Notes: generated by a model not told the origin, from the letters alone. 64,000 bases of DNA from Neobacillus niacini (GCF_030817595.1 NZ_JAUSZN010000001.1:5020001-5084000), one strand, 5' to 3'. Counted from the stretch's first letter, positions 1-10,713 are shown. Numbers and translations: made by a program.

Positions 1-1650
<1,650 letters not shown>

Positions 1651-1728
1651 TTTTAAAAAGCGAACTCGTTTTACACACTTCTTCTGAAATTATCTAGTTT
1701 TGAGGGAATGAAACCTCAAAATAAATAG

Positions 1729-1844
<116 letters not shown>

Positions 1845-1845
1845 T

Positions 1846-1868
1846 ACCCCTTTGGGGCTATTTTTTTG
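1846..1868 (+). terminator. Short hairpin with T-run after 5S rRNA
   Basis: CCCC-ttt-GGGG followed by a run of seven to eight T. The stem is short. It may be a weak terminator or processing hairpin between 5S and the tRNA array. Confidence 0.4.
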
Positions 1869-1883
1869 CTCAAAAATTATTAC

Positions 1884-1958
1884 GGCCCCTTGGTCAAGTG
1901 GTTAAGACACCTCCCTTTCACGGAGGTAACACGGGTTCGAATCCCGTAGGGGTCACCA
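1884..1958 (+). tRNA. tRNA-Glu(TTC)
   Basis: Cloverleaf with anticodon loop ctttcac, T-loop ggttcgaatcc, acceptor GGCCCCT paired to AGGGGTC, and encoded CCA. First gene of the array. Confidence 0.96.
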
Positions 1959-1997
1959 AAGTTTTTTGCATCAACGAAAAACATCTTACCATTATAC

Positions 1998-2073
1998 GGA
2001 GGATTAGCTCAGCTGGGAGAGCATCTGCCTTACAAGCAGAGGGTCGGCGGTTCGATCCCGTCATCCTCCACCA
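1998..2073 (+). tRNA. tRNA-Val(TAC)
   Basis: Anticodon loop cttacaa, acceptor GGAGGAT/ATCCTCC, encoded CCA. Confidence 0.96.
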
Positions 2074-2099
2074 TAGATTTTTCATGATAGTTAAAATGT

Positions 2100-2175
<76 letters not shown>

Positions 2176-2273
2176 TGCTTCTTACTACGTTGATTTTGCA
2201 TCAGTGGAGCATGCGCAAAATCTCGAAAGGGATTTTAAGCAGAGAAAATGTGTTTAGAAAAATTTCATTATTA

Positions 2274-2349
2274 GAGCCATTAGCTCAGTTGGTAGAGCAT
2301 CTGACTTTTAATCAGAGGGTCGAAGGTTCGAGTCCTTCATGGCTCACCA
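2274..2349 (+). tRNA. tRNA-Lys(TTT)
   Basis: Anticodon loop cttttaa, acceptor GAGCCAT/ATGGCTC, encoded CCA. Confidence 0.96.
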
Positions 2350-2409
2350 AAGTTTTTTCGCGTTAGCGAAAATAACTTTCCTTTTGCGAAAGCAAATAAT
2401 TTCAAATAT

Positions 2410-2491
2410 GCGGGTGTGGCGGAATTGGCAGACGCACCAGACTTAGGATCTGGCGCCGCAAGGCGTGGGGGTTCGACTCCCTTCACCCGCA
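2410..2491 (+). tRNA. tRNA-Leu(TAG)
   Basis: Class II tRNA with a variable arm (gcgccgcaaggcgt). Anticodon loop cttagga; acceptor GCGGGTG/CACCCGC with discriminator A. The next bases are ctt, so CCA is not encoded and must be added by CCA-adding enzyme. Confidence 0.94.
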
Positions 2492-2529
2492 CTTTAAGTT
2501 TTTTAACTGTAAAATAACTCACTATAAAT

Positions 2530-2604
2530 GCGGAAGTAGTTCAGTGGTAGAACACCACCTTGCCAAGGTGGGGGTCGCGGGTTCGAATCCCGTCTTCCGC
2601 TCCA
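2530..2604 (+). tRNA. tRNA-Gly(GCC)
   Basis: Anticodon loop ttgccaa between paired ccacc/ggtgg, acceptor GCGGAAG/CTTCCGC, encoded CCA. Confidence 0.96.
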
Positions 2605-2609
2605 ATGTT

Positions 2610-2698
2610 GCCGGGGTGGCGGAACTGGCAGACGCACAGGACTTAAAATCCTGCGGTAGGTGACTACCGTACCGGTTCGATTCCGGTCCTCGGCACCA
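2610..2698 (+). tRNA. tRNA-Leu(TAA)
   Basis: Class II tRNA with a long variable arm. Anticodon loop cttaaaa, encoded CCA. It starts six bases after tRNA-Gly. Confidence 0.95.
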
Positions 2699-2728
2699 TT
2701 TTTTGAATAGAAAATTATAGTTTAAAAT

Positions 2729-2805
2729 GCGCCCGTAGCTCAATTGGATAGAGTGTCTGACTACGGATCAGAAGGTTATGGGTTCGACTCCTTTCGGGCG
2801 CGCCA
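2729..2805 (+). tRNA. tRNA-Arg(ACG)
   Basis: Anticodon loop ctacgga, with A34 expected to be deaminated to inosine. Acceptor GCGCCCG/CGGGCGC, encoded CCA. Confidence 0.96.
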
Positions 2806-2813
2806 TATATAAT

Positions 2814-2890
2814 CGGGAAGTAGCTCAGCTTGGTAGAGCACTTGGTTTGGGACCAAGGGGTCGCAGGTTCGAATCCTGTCTTCCCGACCA
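2814..2890 (+). tRNA. tRNA-Pro(TGG)
   Basis: Anticodon loop tttggga, acceptor CGGGAAG/CTTCCCG, encoded CCA. Confidence 0.96.
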
Positions 2891-2910
2891 TTCAAAACTA
2901 TTAAATATAT

Positions 2911-2983
2911 GGGGCCTTAGCTCAGCTGGGAGAGCGCCTGCTTTGCACGCAGGAGGTCAGCGGTTCGATCCCGCTAGGCTCCA
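2911..2983 (+). tRNA. tRNA-Ala(TGC)
   Basis: Anticodon loop tttgcac. The acceptor GGGGCCT/AGGCTCC contains the G3-U70 pair that is the alanine identity element. CCA is not encoded: cttat follows the discriminator A. Confidence 0.95.
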
Positions 2984-2992
2984 CTTATATTC

Positions 2993-3085
2993 GGAGGAAT
3001 ACCCAAGTCTGGCTGAAGGGATCGGTCTTGAAAACCGACAGGCGGGTCAAACCGCGCGGGGGTTCGAATCCCTCTTCCTCCTCCA
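2993..3085 (+). tRNA. tRNA-Ser(TGA)
   Basis: Class II tRNA with a long variable arm. Anticodon loop ttgaaaa; acceptor GGAGGAA/TTCCTCC followed by TCCA. The discriminator base is therefore U73, whereas G73 is usual for tRNA-Ser. Confidence 0.92.
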
Positions 3086-3101
3086 TATTCTTATTTTGGG
3101 G

Positions 3102-3142
3102 ATGGATATAATTTAATAATTTTATTGTCGCGGGGTGGAGCA
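3102..3142 (+). pseudogene. Truncated duplicate of tRNA-fMet 5' end and its leader
   Basis: The 41 bases at 3102-3142 match 3241-3281 at 39 positions. They comprise the 27-nt AT-rich leader plus the first 14 nt of tRNA-fMet, ending at GGAGCA. The tRNA is cut inside the D-arm and cannot fold. The 98 nt that follow (3143-3240) contain a perfect 10-bp inverted repeat, TGTATCAATC (3175-3184) / GATTGATACA (3212-3221). The layout looks like an insertion flanked by a direct duplication that rebuilt an intact tRNA downstream. Confidence 0.85.
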
Positions 3143-3267
3143 ACGAGCATTGCTTCAATGAATTAACTGCGAGTTGTATCAATCGAGTTGCTGCTTGAAT
3201 AGTCTTACTGAGATTGATACAGTCCTTACAAACTAAGGGCATGGATGTAATTAAATAATTTTATTGT

Positions 3268-3341
<74 letters not shown>

Positions 3342-3374
3342 TTAGTTTTTCAAGTAATACACTTGAAAAACATT

Positions 3375-3451
3375 GGTCCGGTAGTTCAGTTGGTTAGAAT
3401 GCCTGCCTGTCACGCAGGAGGTCGCGGGTTCGAGTCCCGTCCGGACCGCCA
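3375..3451 (+). tRNA. tRNA-Asp(GTC)
   Basis: Anticodon loop ctgtcac, acceptor GGTCCGG/CCGGACC with G73, encoded CCA. Confidence 0.96.
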
Positions 3452-3502
3452 TTTTTTATATCAGTAGGTTAACTCTACTGTTGATATAGATATAGATTGT
3501 AT

Positions 3503-3528
3503 GGCTCAGTAGCTCAGTCGGTAGAGCA
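3503..3528 (+). pseudogene. Truncated duplicate of tRNA-Phe 5' half
   Basis: The first 26 nt of tRNA-Phe occur exactly here and again at 3639-3664, 136 bp downstream, where the gene is complete. The fragment stops at GAGCA, the same pentamer at which the fMet fragment stops. The 110-nt insert that follows holds three hairpins: GCAGATTGC/GCAATCTGC, AAAAACC/GGTTTTT, and an imperfect AGTTTGATT-type palindrome. The insert shares short blocks with the fMet insert (ATTGCT, TTCA-TGAAT, TGCGAG in the same order). Confidence 0.85.
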
Positions 3529-3638
3529 GATTGCTCACTTCACTGAATGGACTTCCATGGCAATCTGCGAGAAAAACCGTGAGGTTTTTGGAGCAAAGGT
3601 TTGATTATCAATCAAACTTTAGGAAACTTTACTTGTGT

Positions 3639-3711
3639 GGCTCAGTAGCTCAGTCGGTAGAGCAAAGGACTGAAAATCCTTGTGTCGGCGGTTCGATTCC
3701 GTCCTGAGCCA
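3639..3711 (+). tRNA. tRNA-Phe(GAA)
   Basis: Anticodon loop ctgaaaa, acceptor GGCTCAG/CTGAGCC, discriminator A. CCA is not encoded (tca follows). Its 5' 26 nt are duplicated upstream. Confidence 0.95.
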
Positions 3712-3744
3712 TCATTTTTTGAACTTTATTGGTCTTTTATATAT

Positions 3745-3829
3745 GGAGGGGTAGCGAAGTGGCTAAACGCGGCGGACTGTAAATCCGCTCCCTCTGGGTT
3801 CGGCGGTTCGAATCCGTCCCCCTCCACCA
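3745..3829 (+). tRNA. tRNA-Tyr(GTA)
   Basis: Class II tRNA, anticodon loop ctgtaaa, acceptor GGAGGGG/CCCCTCC, encoded CCA. Confidence 0.96.
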
Positions 3830-3861
3830 AAGTTTTTTCACGGTAGTGGAATAACTAATAT

Positions 3862-3938
3862 GGCGATTGTGGCGAAGTGGTTAACGCACCTGATTGTGGT
3901 TCAGGCATTCGTGGGTTCGATTCCCATCAGTCGCCCCA
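3862..3938 (+). tRNA. tRNA-His(GTG)
   Basis: Anticodon loop ttgtggt. The extra 5' G(-1) is encoded and pairs with C73; encoded CCA. Confidence 0.95.
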
Positions 3939-3976
3939 TTAATCTTAATAAATTGGGATTGCTCTTTAAAAGTTTG

Positions 3977-4050
<74 letters not shown>

Positions 4051-4061
4051 AATTAAAATAT

Positions 4062-4135
4062 GCGGGTGTAGTTTAGTGGTAAAACCTCAGCCTTCCAAGC
4101 TGATGTTGTGAGTTCGATTCTCATCACCCGCTCCA
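4062..4135 (+). tRNA. tRNA-Gly(TCC)
   Basis: Anticodon loop cttccaa, acceptor GCGGGTG/CACCCGC, encoded CCA. Confidence 0.96.
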
Positions 4136-4140
4136 ATTAT

Positions 4141-4217
<77 letters not shown>

Positions 4218-4302
4218 GAATTTTTTGCTTAGCATAATAATTCAACTTTTTGCCAAATATAATAATCAGAGTTATTCAACAGCAAAAACAATTTTTAATT
4301 GT

Positions 4303-4377
4303 TCCGCAGTAGCTCAGTGGTAGAGCTATCGGCTGTTAACCGATCGGTCGTAGGTTCGAGTCCTACCTGCGGAGCCA
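4303..4377 (+). tRNA. tRNA-Asn(GTT)
   Basis: Anticodon loop ctgttaa, acceptor TCCGCAG/CTGCGGA with G73, encoded CCA. Last gene of the array. Confidence 0.96.
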
Positions 4378-4433
4378 TCTTTGAAACGTAGGAAAGTTAG
4401 CCTAATCCTTCTAAAATAATCAATATACATAAT

Positions 4434-4477
4434 AAAACCACCTTTAAGAAAATGATCATTTTTTTAAAGGTGGTTTT
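4434..4477. terminator. Bidirectional terminator between tRNA array and betaine transporter
   Basis: A perfect 14-bp stem (AAAACCACCTTTAA 4434-4447 / 4464-4477) with T-rich flanks on both strands. It can end the tRNA transcript on plus and the transporter transcript on minus. The loop contains the small palindrome ATGATCAT. Confidence 0.85.
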
Positions 4478-4502
4478 TCTTATTTTTTTATTTAATGACC
4501 CT

Positions 4503-6029
4503 TCAGGAATGGTTTGCGCTTCTTTTATTGCCTCTTTGTACCTCGACTTCACTTTTTAACCCTTTCACTAAGGAGAAGCACATCACTACAAGTATAATCG
4601 CAAAAGGCAGGGCAGCCGCAATGGAGGCAGTTTGCAGTACGTTCAACCCGCCAGCTAATAGCAATACTGCAGCCAAAGCAGATTGTATGACACCCCATGT
4701 CATTTTAATTTTATTGGAAGGATTTAATGTTCCGCCTTCACTTAACATCCCCAATACAAAGGTGGCTGTATCGGCGACTGTTATATAATAAATTACTACT
4801 ACCGCAAACCCCAAAATACTTAACACTGAACTTAATGGAAGATAATCAAAGAATGTGAAGATTGATAATGAAACGTCTTTGGTGATCTTTTTTGCCAAGT
4901 CATGGTTGCCTGAGTTTAGTACCAATTCAAGTGCTGAGCCGCCAAATATGGACATCCAGAGACATGTTCCGAGGGTGGGCACAACCAGTACGCCGATTAC
5001 AAATTCCCTTACTGTTCTTCCTTTTGAAACCCTGGCAATAAACATACCGACAAATGGTGCCCAGGCAATCCACCAGGCCCAATAAAAAAGCGTCCAGGAA
5101 GCAATCCATTCTCCTTCACCGAAGGGCTTTAACCTTAAACTCATATGTATAAAGTCACTGATATAAAGACCCGTCGTATTAAAAAAAACTTTAATGACAG
5201 TCAGAGTGGGACCCACGATTAGAATCAGCAGCATAATCGCAAAAGATAGGATCATCGCAGCATTAGATAAGTACTGAATCCCTCTTTCTAAGCCTGTGTT
5301 GATGGAAATTATAAAAATAATGGTCGCGACAACAATCACAATCATTTGGACAAATAACTGATTGGGAACACCGAATAGGTCATGCATTCCGGCCGTCACC
5401 TGCATGGCTCCAAGACCTAAAGAGGTTGCGATACCAAAGACTGTTGCAAAGATAGACAGGATATCAATTGTTTTTCCAATCGGCCCGTAAATCCTATCTC
5501 CTAATATCGGATGGAATGCTGAACTTATAGCTGCTGGCAGCCTTTTGTTGTATTGAAAAAACGCAAGAGCTAGACCAATTACCGTGTAAATGGCCCATGG
5601 ATCCAGGCCCCAATGGAAAAATGTATACTTCATAGCCGTATTTGCTGCGTCAATCGTATAACCTTCTCCATAAGGAGGAGATGTGTAGTGAGTTACAGGT
5701 TCCGCAACACTCCAGTAGACAATTCCGATTCCCATCCCAGCACCGAATAACATGGCAAGCCAAGATGCGGTGTTAAAATCAGGTCGGTCTGTTTTCTTAC
5801 CCAGCCGAATATCCCCATATTTAGAGAACAATAAATAGATTGAAAAGATAACAAAGAAGAGGGTAGCCCCAAGATACACCCACCCAAGGTAATCAATCGA
5901 ACCATTATAGATAATATCGGTCACTTTGGCGAGATTATCAGTAAAAAATACTCCCCAAACAATGAAAATGAGCGTAAGTAATAATGAAATAATAAAAACG
6001 CTGTTTCCCATATTCTTATTGCTGTCCAT
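4503..6029 (-). CDS. opuD: BCCT-family glycine betaine/choline-type transporter (OpuD/BetL-like)
   Basis: A 508-residue integral membrane protein of the betaine/choline/carnitine transporter family. It imports compatible solutes with sodium for osmoprotection. About 12 hydrophobic segments are visible. The family substrate-site stretch WAWWIAWAPF, rich in tryptophan, precedes GMFIARVSKGRTVREF, and the glycine-rich segment FGAGMGIGIVYW-VAEP is present. The C-terminal tail is basic (LKSEVEVQRGNKRS), as in osmosensing members. The start ATG has AGGAGG seven bases upstream. It is monocistronic, bounded by the shared terminator. Family assignment is secure; OpuD versus BetL-type substrate preference is inferred. 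Confidence 0.9.
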   Translation of the reverse strand: MDSNKNMGNSVFIISLLLTLIFIVWGVFFTDNLAKVTDIIYNGSIDYLGWVYLGATLFFVIFSIYLLFSKYGDIRLGKKTDRPDFNTASWLAMLFGAGMGIGIVYWSVAEPVTHYTSPPYGEGYTIDAANTAMKYTFFHWGLDPWAIYTVIGLALAFFQYNKRLPAAISSAFHPILGDRIYGPIGKTIDILSIFATVFGIATSLGLGAMQVTAGMHDLFGVPNQLFVQMIVIVVATIIFIISINTGLERGIQYLSNAAMILSFAIMLLILIVGPTLTVIKVFFNTTGLYISDFIHMSLRLKPFGEGEWIASWTLFYWAWWIAWAPFVGMFIARVSKGRTVREFVIGVLVVPTLGTCLWMSIFGGSALELVLNSGNHDLAKKITKDVSLSIFTFFDYLPLSSVLSILGFAVVVIYYITVADTATFVLGMLSEGGTLNPSNKIKMTWGVIQSALAAVLLLAGGLNVLQTASIAAALPFAIILVVMCFSLVKGLKSEVEVQRGNKRSANHS

Positions 6030-6079
6030 AGAAACCTCCTAGTAAAAACTCGGTGTTATGTAAAGTTTTTGGAAGTACA

Positions 6080-6745
6080 TCACTTATCGAGGAGGTTATA
6101 TAGAAATTCCCATTTTTCACTGTTCATCAACTCTTCCTGGGTAATCTCTAATCCGCCTCCAAGGTAAACGGTTTGGTCTTTAATTGCGACCACCATTGCC
6201 TCAAATATAGACACATCGTCTTTCTTCTTATAGATGTCTCCTAAGGATGGCAATTGTTCGCTGGTGGCAGGACTTAGGGCTCCGATGTCACTTAAGCTCT
6301 CGTCTTCATCATTTGCCTTGTCTTTATAATCGATAGGATTACCACCAGCAGCGCGGCCCGGCACCATTAATAAATACTCATTATGTTTAACCCCGTGGGA
6401 GTTACCTGTGATAACTCCTTTTTTATCCGCCGTTTCGACCAATTCAATTTCATTTAATGTATAGGTATCAAGAGAATCGGGCATTGGATTGTGTATTAAA
6501 ATATAATCTCCTGCTTCTGCATTTCGTTCTTTTTTGAGCGTATATGCCTTATGATTAAAAATAAAACTGTCATTTTCCTTCGGCTTGTATTTTTCTACGC
6601 TTGCAGCATTGGTAATATGCTGAGTTAAATCCCTTAGCTTAATTAGATGCACGGACAGTTTATACATAGGTTTTACACCGTATACCTTGTGTAACTCATT
6701 GTTATAATAAACAAATTGTCCTTTTCTTACTTGATACAGTTTCAC
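6080..6745 (-). CDS. Conserved hypothetical protein, 221 aa
   Basis: A soluble protein with no signal peptide and no membrane segment, which I do not recognise. The first ~70 residues are beta-rich and basic (MKLYQVRKGQFVYYNNELHK). A central acidic low-complexity linker (DKANDEDESLSDIGA) precedes a ~60-residue C-terminal segment with QTVYLGGGLEITQEELM. The start is GTG with AAGGGGG nine bases upstream, which supports translation. It sits between the transporter and ahpF on the same strand but is separated from ahpF by a terminator, so it is probably a separate transcript. Codon use matches its neighbours. Confidence 0.75.
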   Translation of the reverse strand: MKLYQVRKGQFVYYNNELHKVYGVKPMYKLSVHLIKLRDLTQHITNAASVEKYKPKENDSFIFNHKAYTLKKERNAEAGDYILIHNPMPDSLDTYTLNEIELVETADKKGVITGNSHGVKHNEYLLMVPGRAAGGNPIDYKDKANDEDESLSDIGALSPATSEQLPSLGDIYKKKDDVSIFEAMVVAIKDQTVYLGGGLEITQEELMNSEKWEFLYNLLDK

Positions 6746-6910
6746 GGATCAATCCCCCTTCAACAACTCTATATGGTAAGCTGTATAATCACTTGAAGAA
6801 AATTTAATTCTATTATTAGGTTGTCTTAGAATTGAAAATACTATTCTGTTATAAGGAGAGGGGAAGAGAAGGTGGAAAAAGAGATACAGCCTAGTAAAGC
6901 CGGAAAAAAG

Positions 6911-6958
6911 GAAAAAAGCCGCTATACTATCGGTCAAGATAGTACAGCGACTTTTTTA
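6911..6958 (-). terminator. Terminator of ahpCF
   Basis: On the minus strand a near-perfect stem (AAAAAAGTCGCTGTACTATC with its complement, a few mismatches) ends in a run of six T directly after the ahpF stop. Confidence 0.8.
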
Positions 6959-6966
6959 TTGAGAGA

Positions 6967-8496
6967 TTAATTTCGAATCAAGTAATCGAATGCACCTAAT
7001 GCAGCAGTAGCACCGGATCCCATAGAAATAATGATTTGCTTATAGGCACTATCTGTACAGTCACCAGCTGCATATACGCCCGGAATGCTTGTAGCACCAT
7101 GCTTGTCCACAATAATCTCACCGAAGCGAGTGCGTTCAAGGGTACCCTCTAACCAATCTGTGTTTGGTACAAGACCGATTTGAACGAAAATACCTTCTAA
7201 TTCGATGTGCTTAATTTCTTCTGTTTCACGATCCATATAGGAAATACCATTTACCTTGTCAGTACCGGTAATTTCTTTTGTTTGAGCATTCAGAATAACC
7301 GTTACATTAGGCAGGCTGTAAAGACGGTCTTGAAGCACTGAGTCAGCTTTTAACTCTGCTGCAAACTCAAGAACGGTTACATGCTTTACGATACCTGCAA
7401 GATCAATTGCAGCCTCAATACCGGAATTCCCGCCGCCAATTACAGCAACGCGTTTTCCTGCAAACAATGGACCATCACAGTGTGGGCAGTAAGCTACACC
7501 TTTATTTTTAAACTCCGCTTCACCTGGGACACCAACATTACGCCAGCGTGCACCAGTGGAAAGGATAACGGCTTTACTCTTAAGAACAGCACCGTTTTCA
7601 AGTTCAATTTCAATGAGTTCTTTCTTTTCTAAACGTTTTGCACGTTGTAAGTTTAAAATGTCCACGCCATAATCTTTCACATGCTCTTCAAGGCTTGCAG
7701 CAAGTTTCGGACCTTCTGTATATTTCGTACCGATAAAGTTCTCAATACCCATCGTGTCCATTACTTGACCGCCAAAACGTTCAGCGACAATACCTGTACG
7801 GATACCTTTTCGAGCTGCGTAAATCGCTGCACTTGCACCAGCTGGGCCGCCGCCCACAACCAGTACATCGTATGGATCTTTATCAGAAAGCTCCGCTGCA
7901 TCTGGACCAGTGCCCATCTTCGCGAGGATTTCCTCAATGGTCATACGACCGCTGCCAAAACTTTCTCCATTTAGGAAAACAGTTGGAACTGCCATGATGT
8001 TTTTGCTTTCAACTTCAGCTTTGAAAACTGCACCATCAATCATGGTATGGGTAATACCAGGGTTGAGAATGCTCATTAAGTTTAAGGCTTGTACAACATC
8101 AGGACAGTTGTGGCAAGTCAGGCTGATATAAGATTCAAAGTGATATTCACCTTTGATGGCTTTGATTTGATCGATTACTTTTTGTTCTACTTTTGGCGCT
8201 CTTCCGCTAACTTGCAAGAGAGCCAACACTAAGGATGTGAATTCATGTCCTAGAGGAATACCAGCAAACGTTACTCCAGTGTCTTCGCCGATACGATTTA
8301 CACTAAAGCTTGGTGTTCTCTCTAGTTCTGTTTTTTCAACCTTAATGTTAGATGACATGGTTGCCAATTCATCAATTAACAACAACATGTCGCGAGATAC
8401 GTCATCGGTTCCTGCGTTGACTTTAAGAAGGACATCGCCTTCCATCAGTTGAAGATACTGGGATAACTGAGCTTTTATATCTGCATCTAGTAACAT
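6967..8496 (-). CDS. ahpF: Alkyl hydroperoxide reductase subunit F
   Basis: A 509-residue flavoprotein disulfide reductase that passes electrons from NADH to the peroxiredoxin AhpC. The N-terminal double-thioredoxin domain carries CHNC (C128, C131). The FAD-binding GGGPAG lies at 215-220, the thioredoxin-reductase-type active site CPHC at C337/C340, a second Rossmann motif GGGNSG follows, and AAGDCTD near the C-terminus contacts FAD. The length is normal for AhpF. The start has AAGGAG nine bases upstream. It is 13 bp downstream of ahpC in the same operon, so PerR control is expected. Confidence 0.97.
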   Translation of the reverse strand: MLLDADIKAQLSQYLQLMEGDVLLKVNAGTDDVSRDMLLLIDELATMSSNIKVEKTELERTPSFSVNRIGEDTGVTFAGIPLGHEFTSLVLALLQVSGRAPKVEQKVIDQIKAIKGEYHFESYISLTCHNCPDVVQALNLMSILNPGITHTMIDGAVFKAEVESKNIMAVPTVFLNGESFGSGRMTIEEILAKMGTGPDAAELSDKDPYDVLVVGGGPAGASAAIYAARKGIRTGIVAERFGGQVMDTMGIENFIGTKYTEGPKLAASLEEHVKDYGVDILNLQRAKRLEKKELIEIELENGAVLKSKAVILSTGARWRNVGVPGEAEFKNKGVAYCPHCDGPLFAGKRVAVIGGGNSGIEAAIDLAGIVKHVTVLEFAAELKADSVLQDRLYSLPNVTVILNAQTKEITGTDKVNGISYMDRETEEIKHIELEGIFVQIGLVPNTDWLEGTLERTRFGEIIVDKHGATSIPGVYAAGDCTDSAYKQIIISMGSGATAALGAFDYLIRN

Positions 8497-8509
8497 TATT
8501 ATCTACTCC

Positions 8510-9073
8510 TTAAATTTTTCCTACTAGGTCAAGGCTTGGCTTAAGTGTTTCAGAACCTTCTTGCCATTTAGCTGGGCAAACTTCACCTGGATTGTTGCGA
8601 ACGTATTGTGCTGCTTTAATTTTGTTAACAAGAGTGCTTGCGTCACGGCCAATACCGTCTGCATTGATTTCCATAGCTTGTACAACACCGTCTGGATCGA
8701 TGATGAATGTTCCGCGTTGTGCAAGACCTTCTTCTTCATCTAATACATCAAATGCGCGTGTAAGCTTTTGAGACGGGTCACCAATCATGATATATTCGAT
8801 TTTGCTGATAGCTGGTGAGTGATCATGCCATGCTTTGTGTGTAAAGTGAGTATCAGTTGATACAGAGTATACTTCAACGCCAAGATCTTTTAATGTTGCG
8901 TATTCGTTTTGTAAGTCTTCTAATTCAGTAGGGCATACGAATGTGAAATCTGCGGGGTAGAAGCAAACTACACTCCATTTACCTTTAAAGTTTTCTTCTG
9001 AAACAGTGATGAAATCTCCATTTTGATACGCGTTTGCTGTGAATGCTTGTACTTCTTTACCGATTAATGACAT
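8510..9073 (-). CDS. ahpC: Alkyl hydroperoxide reductase subunit C (2-Cys peroxiredoxin)
   Basis: A 187-residue typical 2-Cys peroxiredoxin that reduces hydrogen peroxide and organic peroxides. The peroxidatic cysteine C47 lies in FTFVCPTE and the resolving cysteine C166 in GEVCPAKW. Both are intact, as is the [10 protein letters not shown] active-site signature. Residues GDPSQ and the C-terminal tail match AhpC rather than BCP. It is the first gene of the ahpCF operon, with AGGAGG before the ATG and a PerR-controlled promoter upstream. Confidence 0.98.
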   Translation of the reverse strand: MSLIGKEVQAFTANAYQNGDFITVSEENFKGKWSVVCFYPADFTFVCPTELEDLQNEYATLKDLGVEVYSVSTDTHFTHKAWHDHSPAISKIEYIMIGDPSQKLTRAFDVLDEEEGLAQRGTFIIDPDGVVQAMEINADGIGRDASTLVNKIKAAQYVRNNPGEVCPAKWQEGSETLKPSLDLVGKI

Positions 9074-9132
9074 AGTATATTTCCTCCTAAAATAATTTTG
9101 AGAATGGTTTACATCAAATACTAATAACTAAA

Positions 9133-9147
9133 TTAGAATAATTCTAA
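9133..9147 (-). promoter_or_regulatory. PerR box upstream of ahpC
   Basis: TTAGAAT-A-ATTCTAA is a perfect 7-1-7 inverted repeat matching the PerR/Fur-type operator. It lies immediately downstream of the ahpC -10 element, so a bound repressor would block transcription. PerR, rather than Fur, is inferred from the target gene. Confidence 0.85.
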
Positions 9148-9160
9148 TACAATGTTTATT

Positions 9161-9187
9161 ATTATATAAAAGCACCCATCTTGTCAA
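9161..9187 (-). promoter_or_regulatory. SigA-type promoter of ahpCF
   Basis: On minus, TTGACA (9182-9187) and TATAAT (9161-9166) with a 15-bp spacer. An overlapping TAATAA gives 17-bp spacing. The PerR box follows at about the start site. Confidence 0.7.
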
Positions 9188-9346
9188 CCTTTATGTTTTA
9201 TTTTTTCCATGCTTTGTTTCAGGGATAACCCATCTCATGTAATCGCCGCAACTTCATCATGCGAATTCTCAAGTAAGACCGCTTTTCTCATTAACTACAT
9301 AATTAAAGGAAGTAAGAGGGAGGGAACGTGAAATCTCGTTTACACG

Positions 9347-9383
9347 CAAAAAAACCAACGGACAGAAATCCATTGGCTTTTTT
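9347..9383 (-). terminator. Terminator of the LacI regulator gene
   Basis: AAAAAACCAA / TTGGcTTTTTT stem with a T-run on the minus strand, overlapping the regulator's stop codon. The rest of 9188-9346 shows nothing I can identify. Confidence 0.7.
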
Positions 9384-10410
9384 AACTCTTATAAGTGAAC
9401 TTTTTTAGGACGGAATCTTGGATCACTTTATCTGTCTTAATGATGGTACGAGCTTCCTCTGGCTTATTTTTTCTAATAATAGAAAAGAGGAGTTCCGCCC
9501 CAGTTTTTCCTAGCTTTCTGACCGGTATTTCTATACTAGTCAGAGAGGGGGATAGAAAGGGAATAAAACTCGAATTACTGTAACCCACAACGGATAGATC
9601 GTGTGGAATGGAAACTCCGAGTTCTGTTGCCGTTTTATAAATGCTGACGACTTTTAAATCATCAGTGGCCAACACGGCTGTAGGGCGGTTTGCTCCTAAA
9701 ATCAGCTTCCTGGCTGCAAGGCTGCCTGTTTCTACGTTGTAGCCGCCGTCAATCAACCATTCTTCCGACACTGGCAATTGATGATCCTCCATACAAGCTT
9801 TATAACCATTTAGACGATCTATGGAAACATGGTATTCAAGTGGAGAGTGTATACAGGCAATCTTTTTGTGACCTTGTTCAATTAAATATTTTGTTAATTC
9901 ATAACTATCATGGTAGTTATCGGTATCGACTGAATATATATTGTTATAGTTCCCATTGACTTTACCAATGACGACGATTGGAATATTAAAAACATCAAGC
10001 TGTTTGAACAATTCTTCATTAGTAGGCGAACTCAACATGATGATTCCTTTAATCATTTTTTCTTTTATTTTGGTGATGCACTTCTCGAGTTCATCCCTGC
10101 TATTTTTTGCAGTTTGCAAGATGACATCGAAATTTTCTTCTTCCGCTTTTTCTGCTACCGTCTGGAGGATTTCTGAGAAAAATGGATTGTTGGTTGTCGT
10201 CTTTGCAGACCGAGAGACAACCATGATAGCGTCAAAACTGGAGGATAGAGCCCTGGCCAATTTGCTAGGCTGGTAATTTAATTCTTCCATTGCTTTAATG
10301 ACACGATTTCTGGCATCTTCAGAAATATTGTTCTGATTATTCAATACACGGGATACGGTTGATTTAGAAACATTTGCAGCCCGGGCAATATCATATATTG
10401 TGTAGCCCAA
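9382..10410 (-). CDS. LacI-family transcriptional regulator of the sugar-phosphorylase operon (YcjW position)
   Basis: A 342-residue LacI/GalR repressor. The N-terminal helix-turn-helix YTIYDIARAANVSKSTVSRVLNN (residues 3-25) is followed by the hinge helix QPSKLARALSS and a periplasmic-binding-like effector domain. It is transcribed divergently from the phosphorylase operon. The shared intergenic region carries four copies of a 14-bp LacI-type operator, so it very probably represses that operon. In E. coli the equivalent cluster has a LacI regulator, YcjW. The inducer is unknown but is likely a glucoside or a pathway intermediate. Confidence 0.9.
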   Translation of the reverse strand: MGYTIYDIARAANVSKSTVSRVLNNQNNISEDARNRVIKAMEELNYQPSKLARALSSSFDAIMVVSRSAKTTTNNPFFSEILQTVAEKAEEENFDVILQTAKNSRDELEKCITKIKEKMIKGIIMLSSPTNEELFKQLDVFNIPIVVIGKVNGNYNNIYSVDTDNYHDSYELTKYLIEQGHKKIACIHSPLEYHVSIDRLNGYKACMEDHQLPVSEEWLIDGGYNVETGSLAARKLILGANRPTAVLATDDLKVVSIYKTATELGVSIPHDLSVVGYSNSSFIPFLSPSLTSIEIPVRKLGKTGAELLFSIIRKNKPEEARTIIKTDKVIQDSVLKKFTYKS

Positions 10411-10590
10411 TAAAGCTCCTCCTCTGTAGATGAATATACAAGATTTAACTGAATCCCATTAGATATATAATCACTTTATTTTATTAATATAGTCAATATA
10501 CAAATTATATGGATGAAATTTAAATCAATCAACAAAAATATAGTAGTTCACGATTAATAGTTTTTACCAATAAATTTTGCATCTATTTTA

Positions 10591-10619
10591 TTGACAGAAA
10601 GAGGTTTCTATAATATATT
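10591..10619 (+). promoter_or_regulatory. Promoter of the phosphorylase/ABC operon
   Basis: TTGACA (10591-10596), 17-bp spacer, TATATT (10614-10619). The first operator begins eight bases after the -10, across the expected start site. Confidence 0.75.
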
Positions 10620-10626
10620 TAGCACG

Positions 10627-10640
10627 TGGGAGCGGTACCA
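10627..10640 (+). promoter_or_regulatory. LacI-type operator copy 1 (TGGGAGCGGTACCA)
   Basis: An imperfect palindrome of the LacI class with central CG: TGG-A-CG-T-CCA positions are symmetric. It overlaps the predicted +1, which fits repression. Confidence 0.8.
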
Positions 10641-10672
10641 TATTTATTATAACCTATTTTTTTAAATATATT

Positions 10673-10686
10673 TGGGAGCGGTACCA
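10673..10686 (+). promoter_or_regulatory. LacI-type operator copy 2
   Basis: An exact repeat of the 14-mer, 46 bp after copy 1. Confidence 0.78.
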
Positions 10687-10713
10687 CGAGCACTATTATT
10701 TTTTTGGTTTATG

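Noticed and set aside
6749..6937. 62-aa minus-strand ORF between ahpF and the 221-aa gene
   Set aside because: No ribosome binding site, hydrophobic random-like composition, and it overlaps the ahpCF terminator region.
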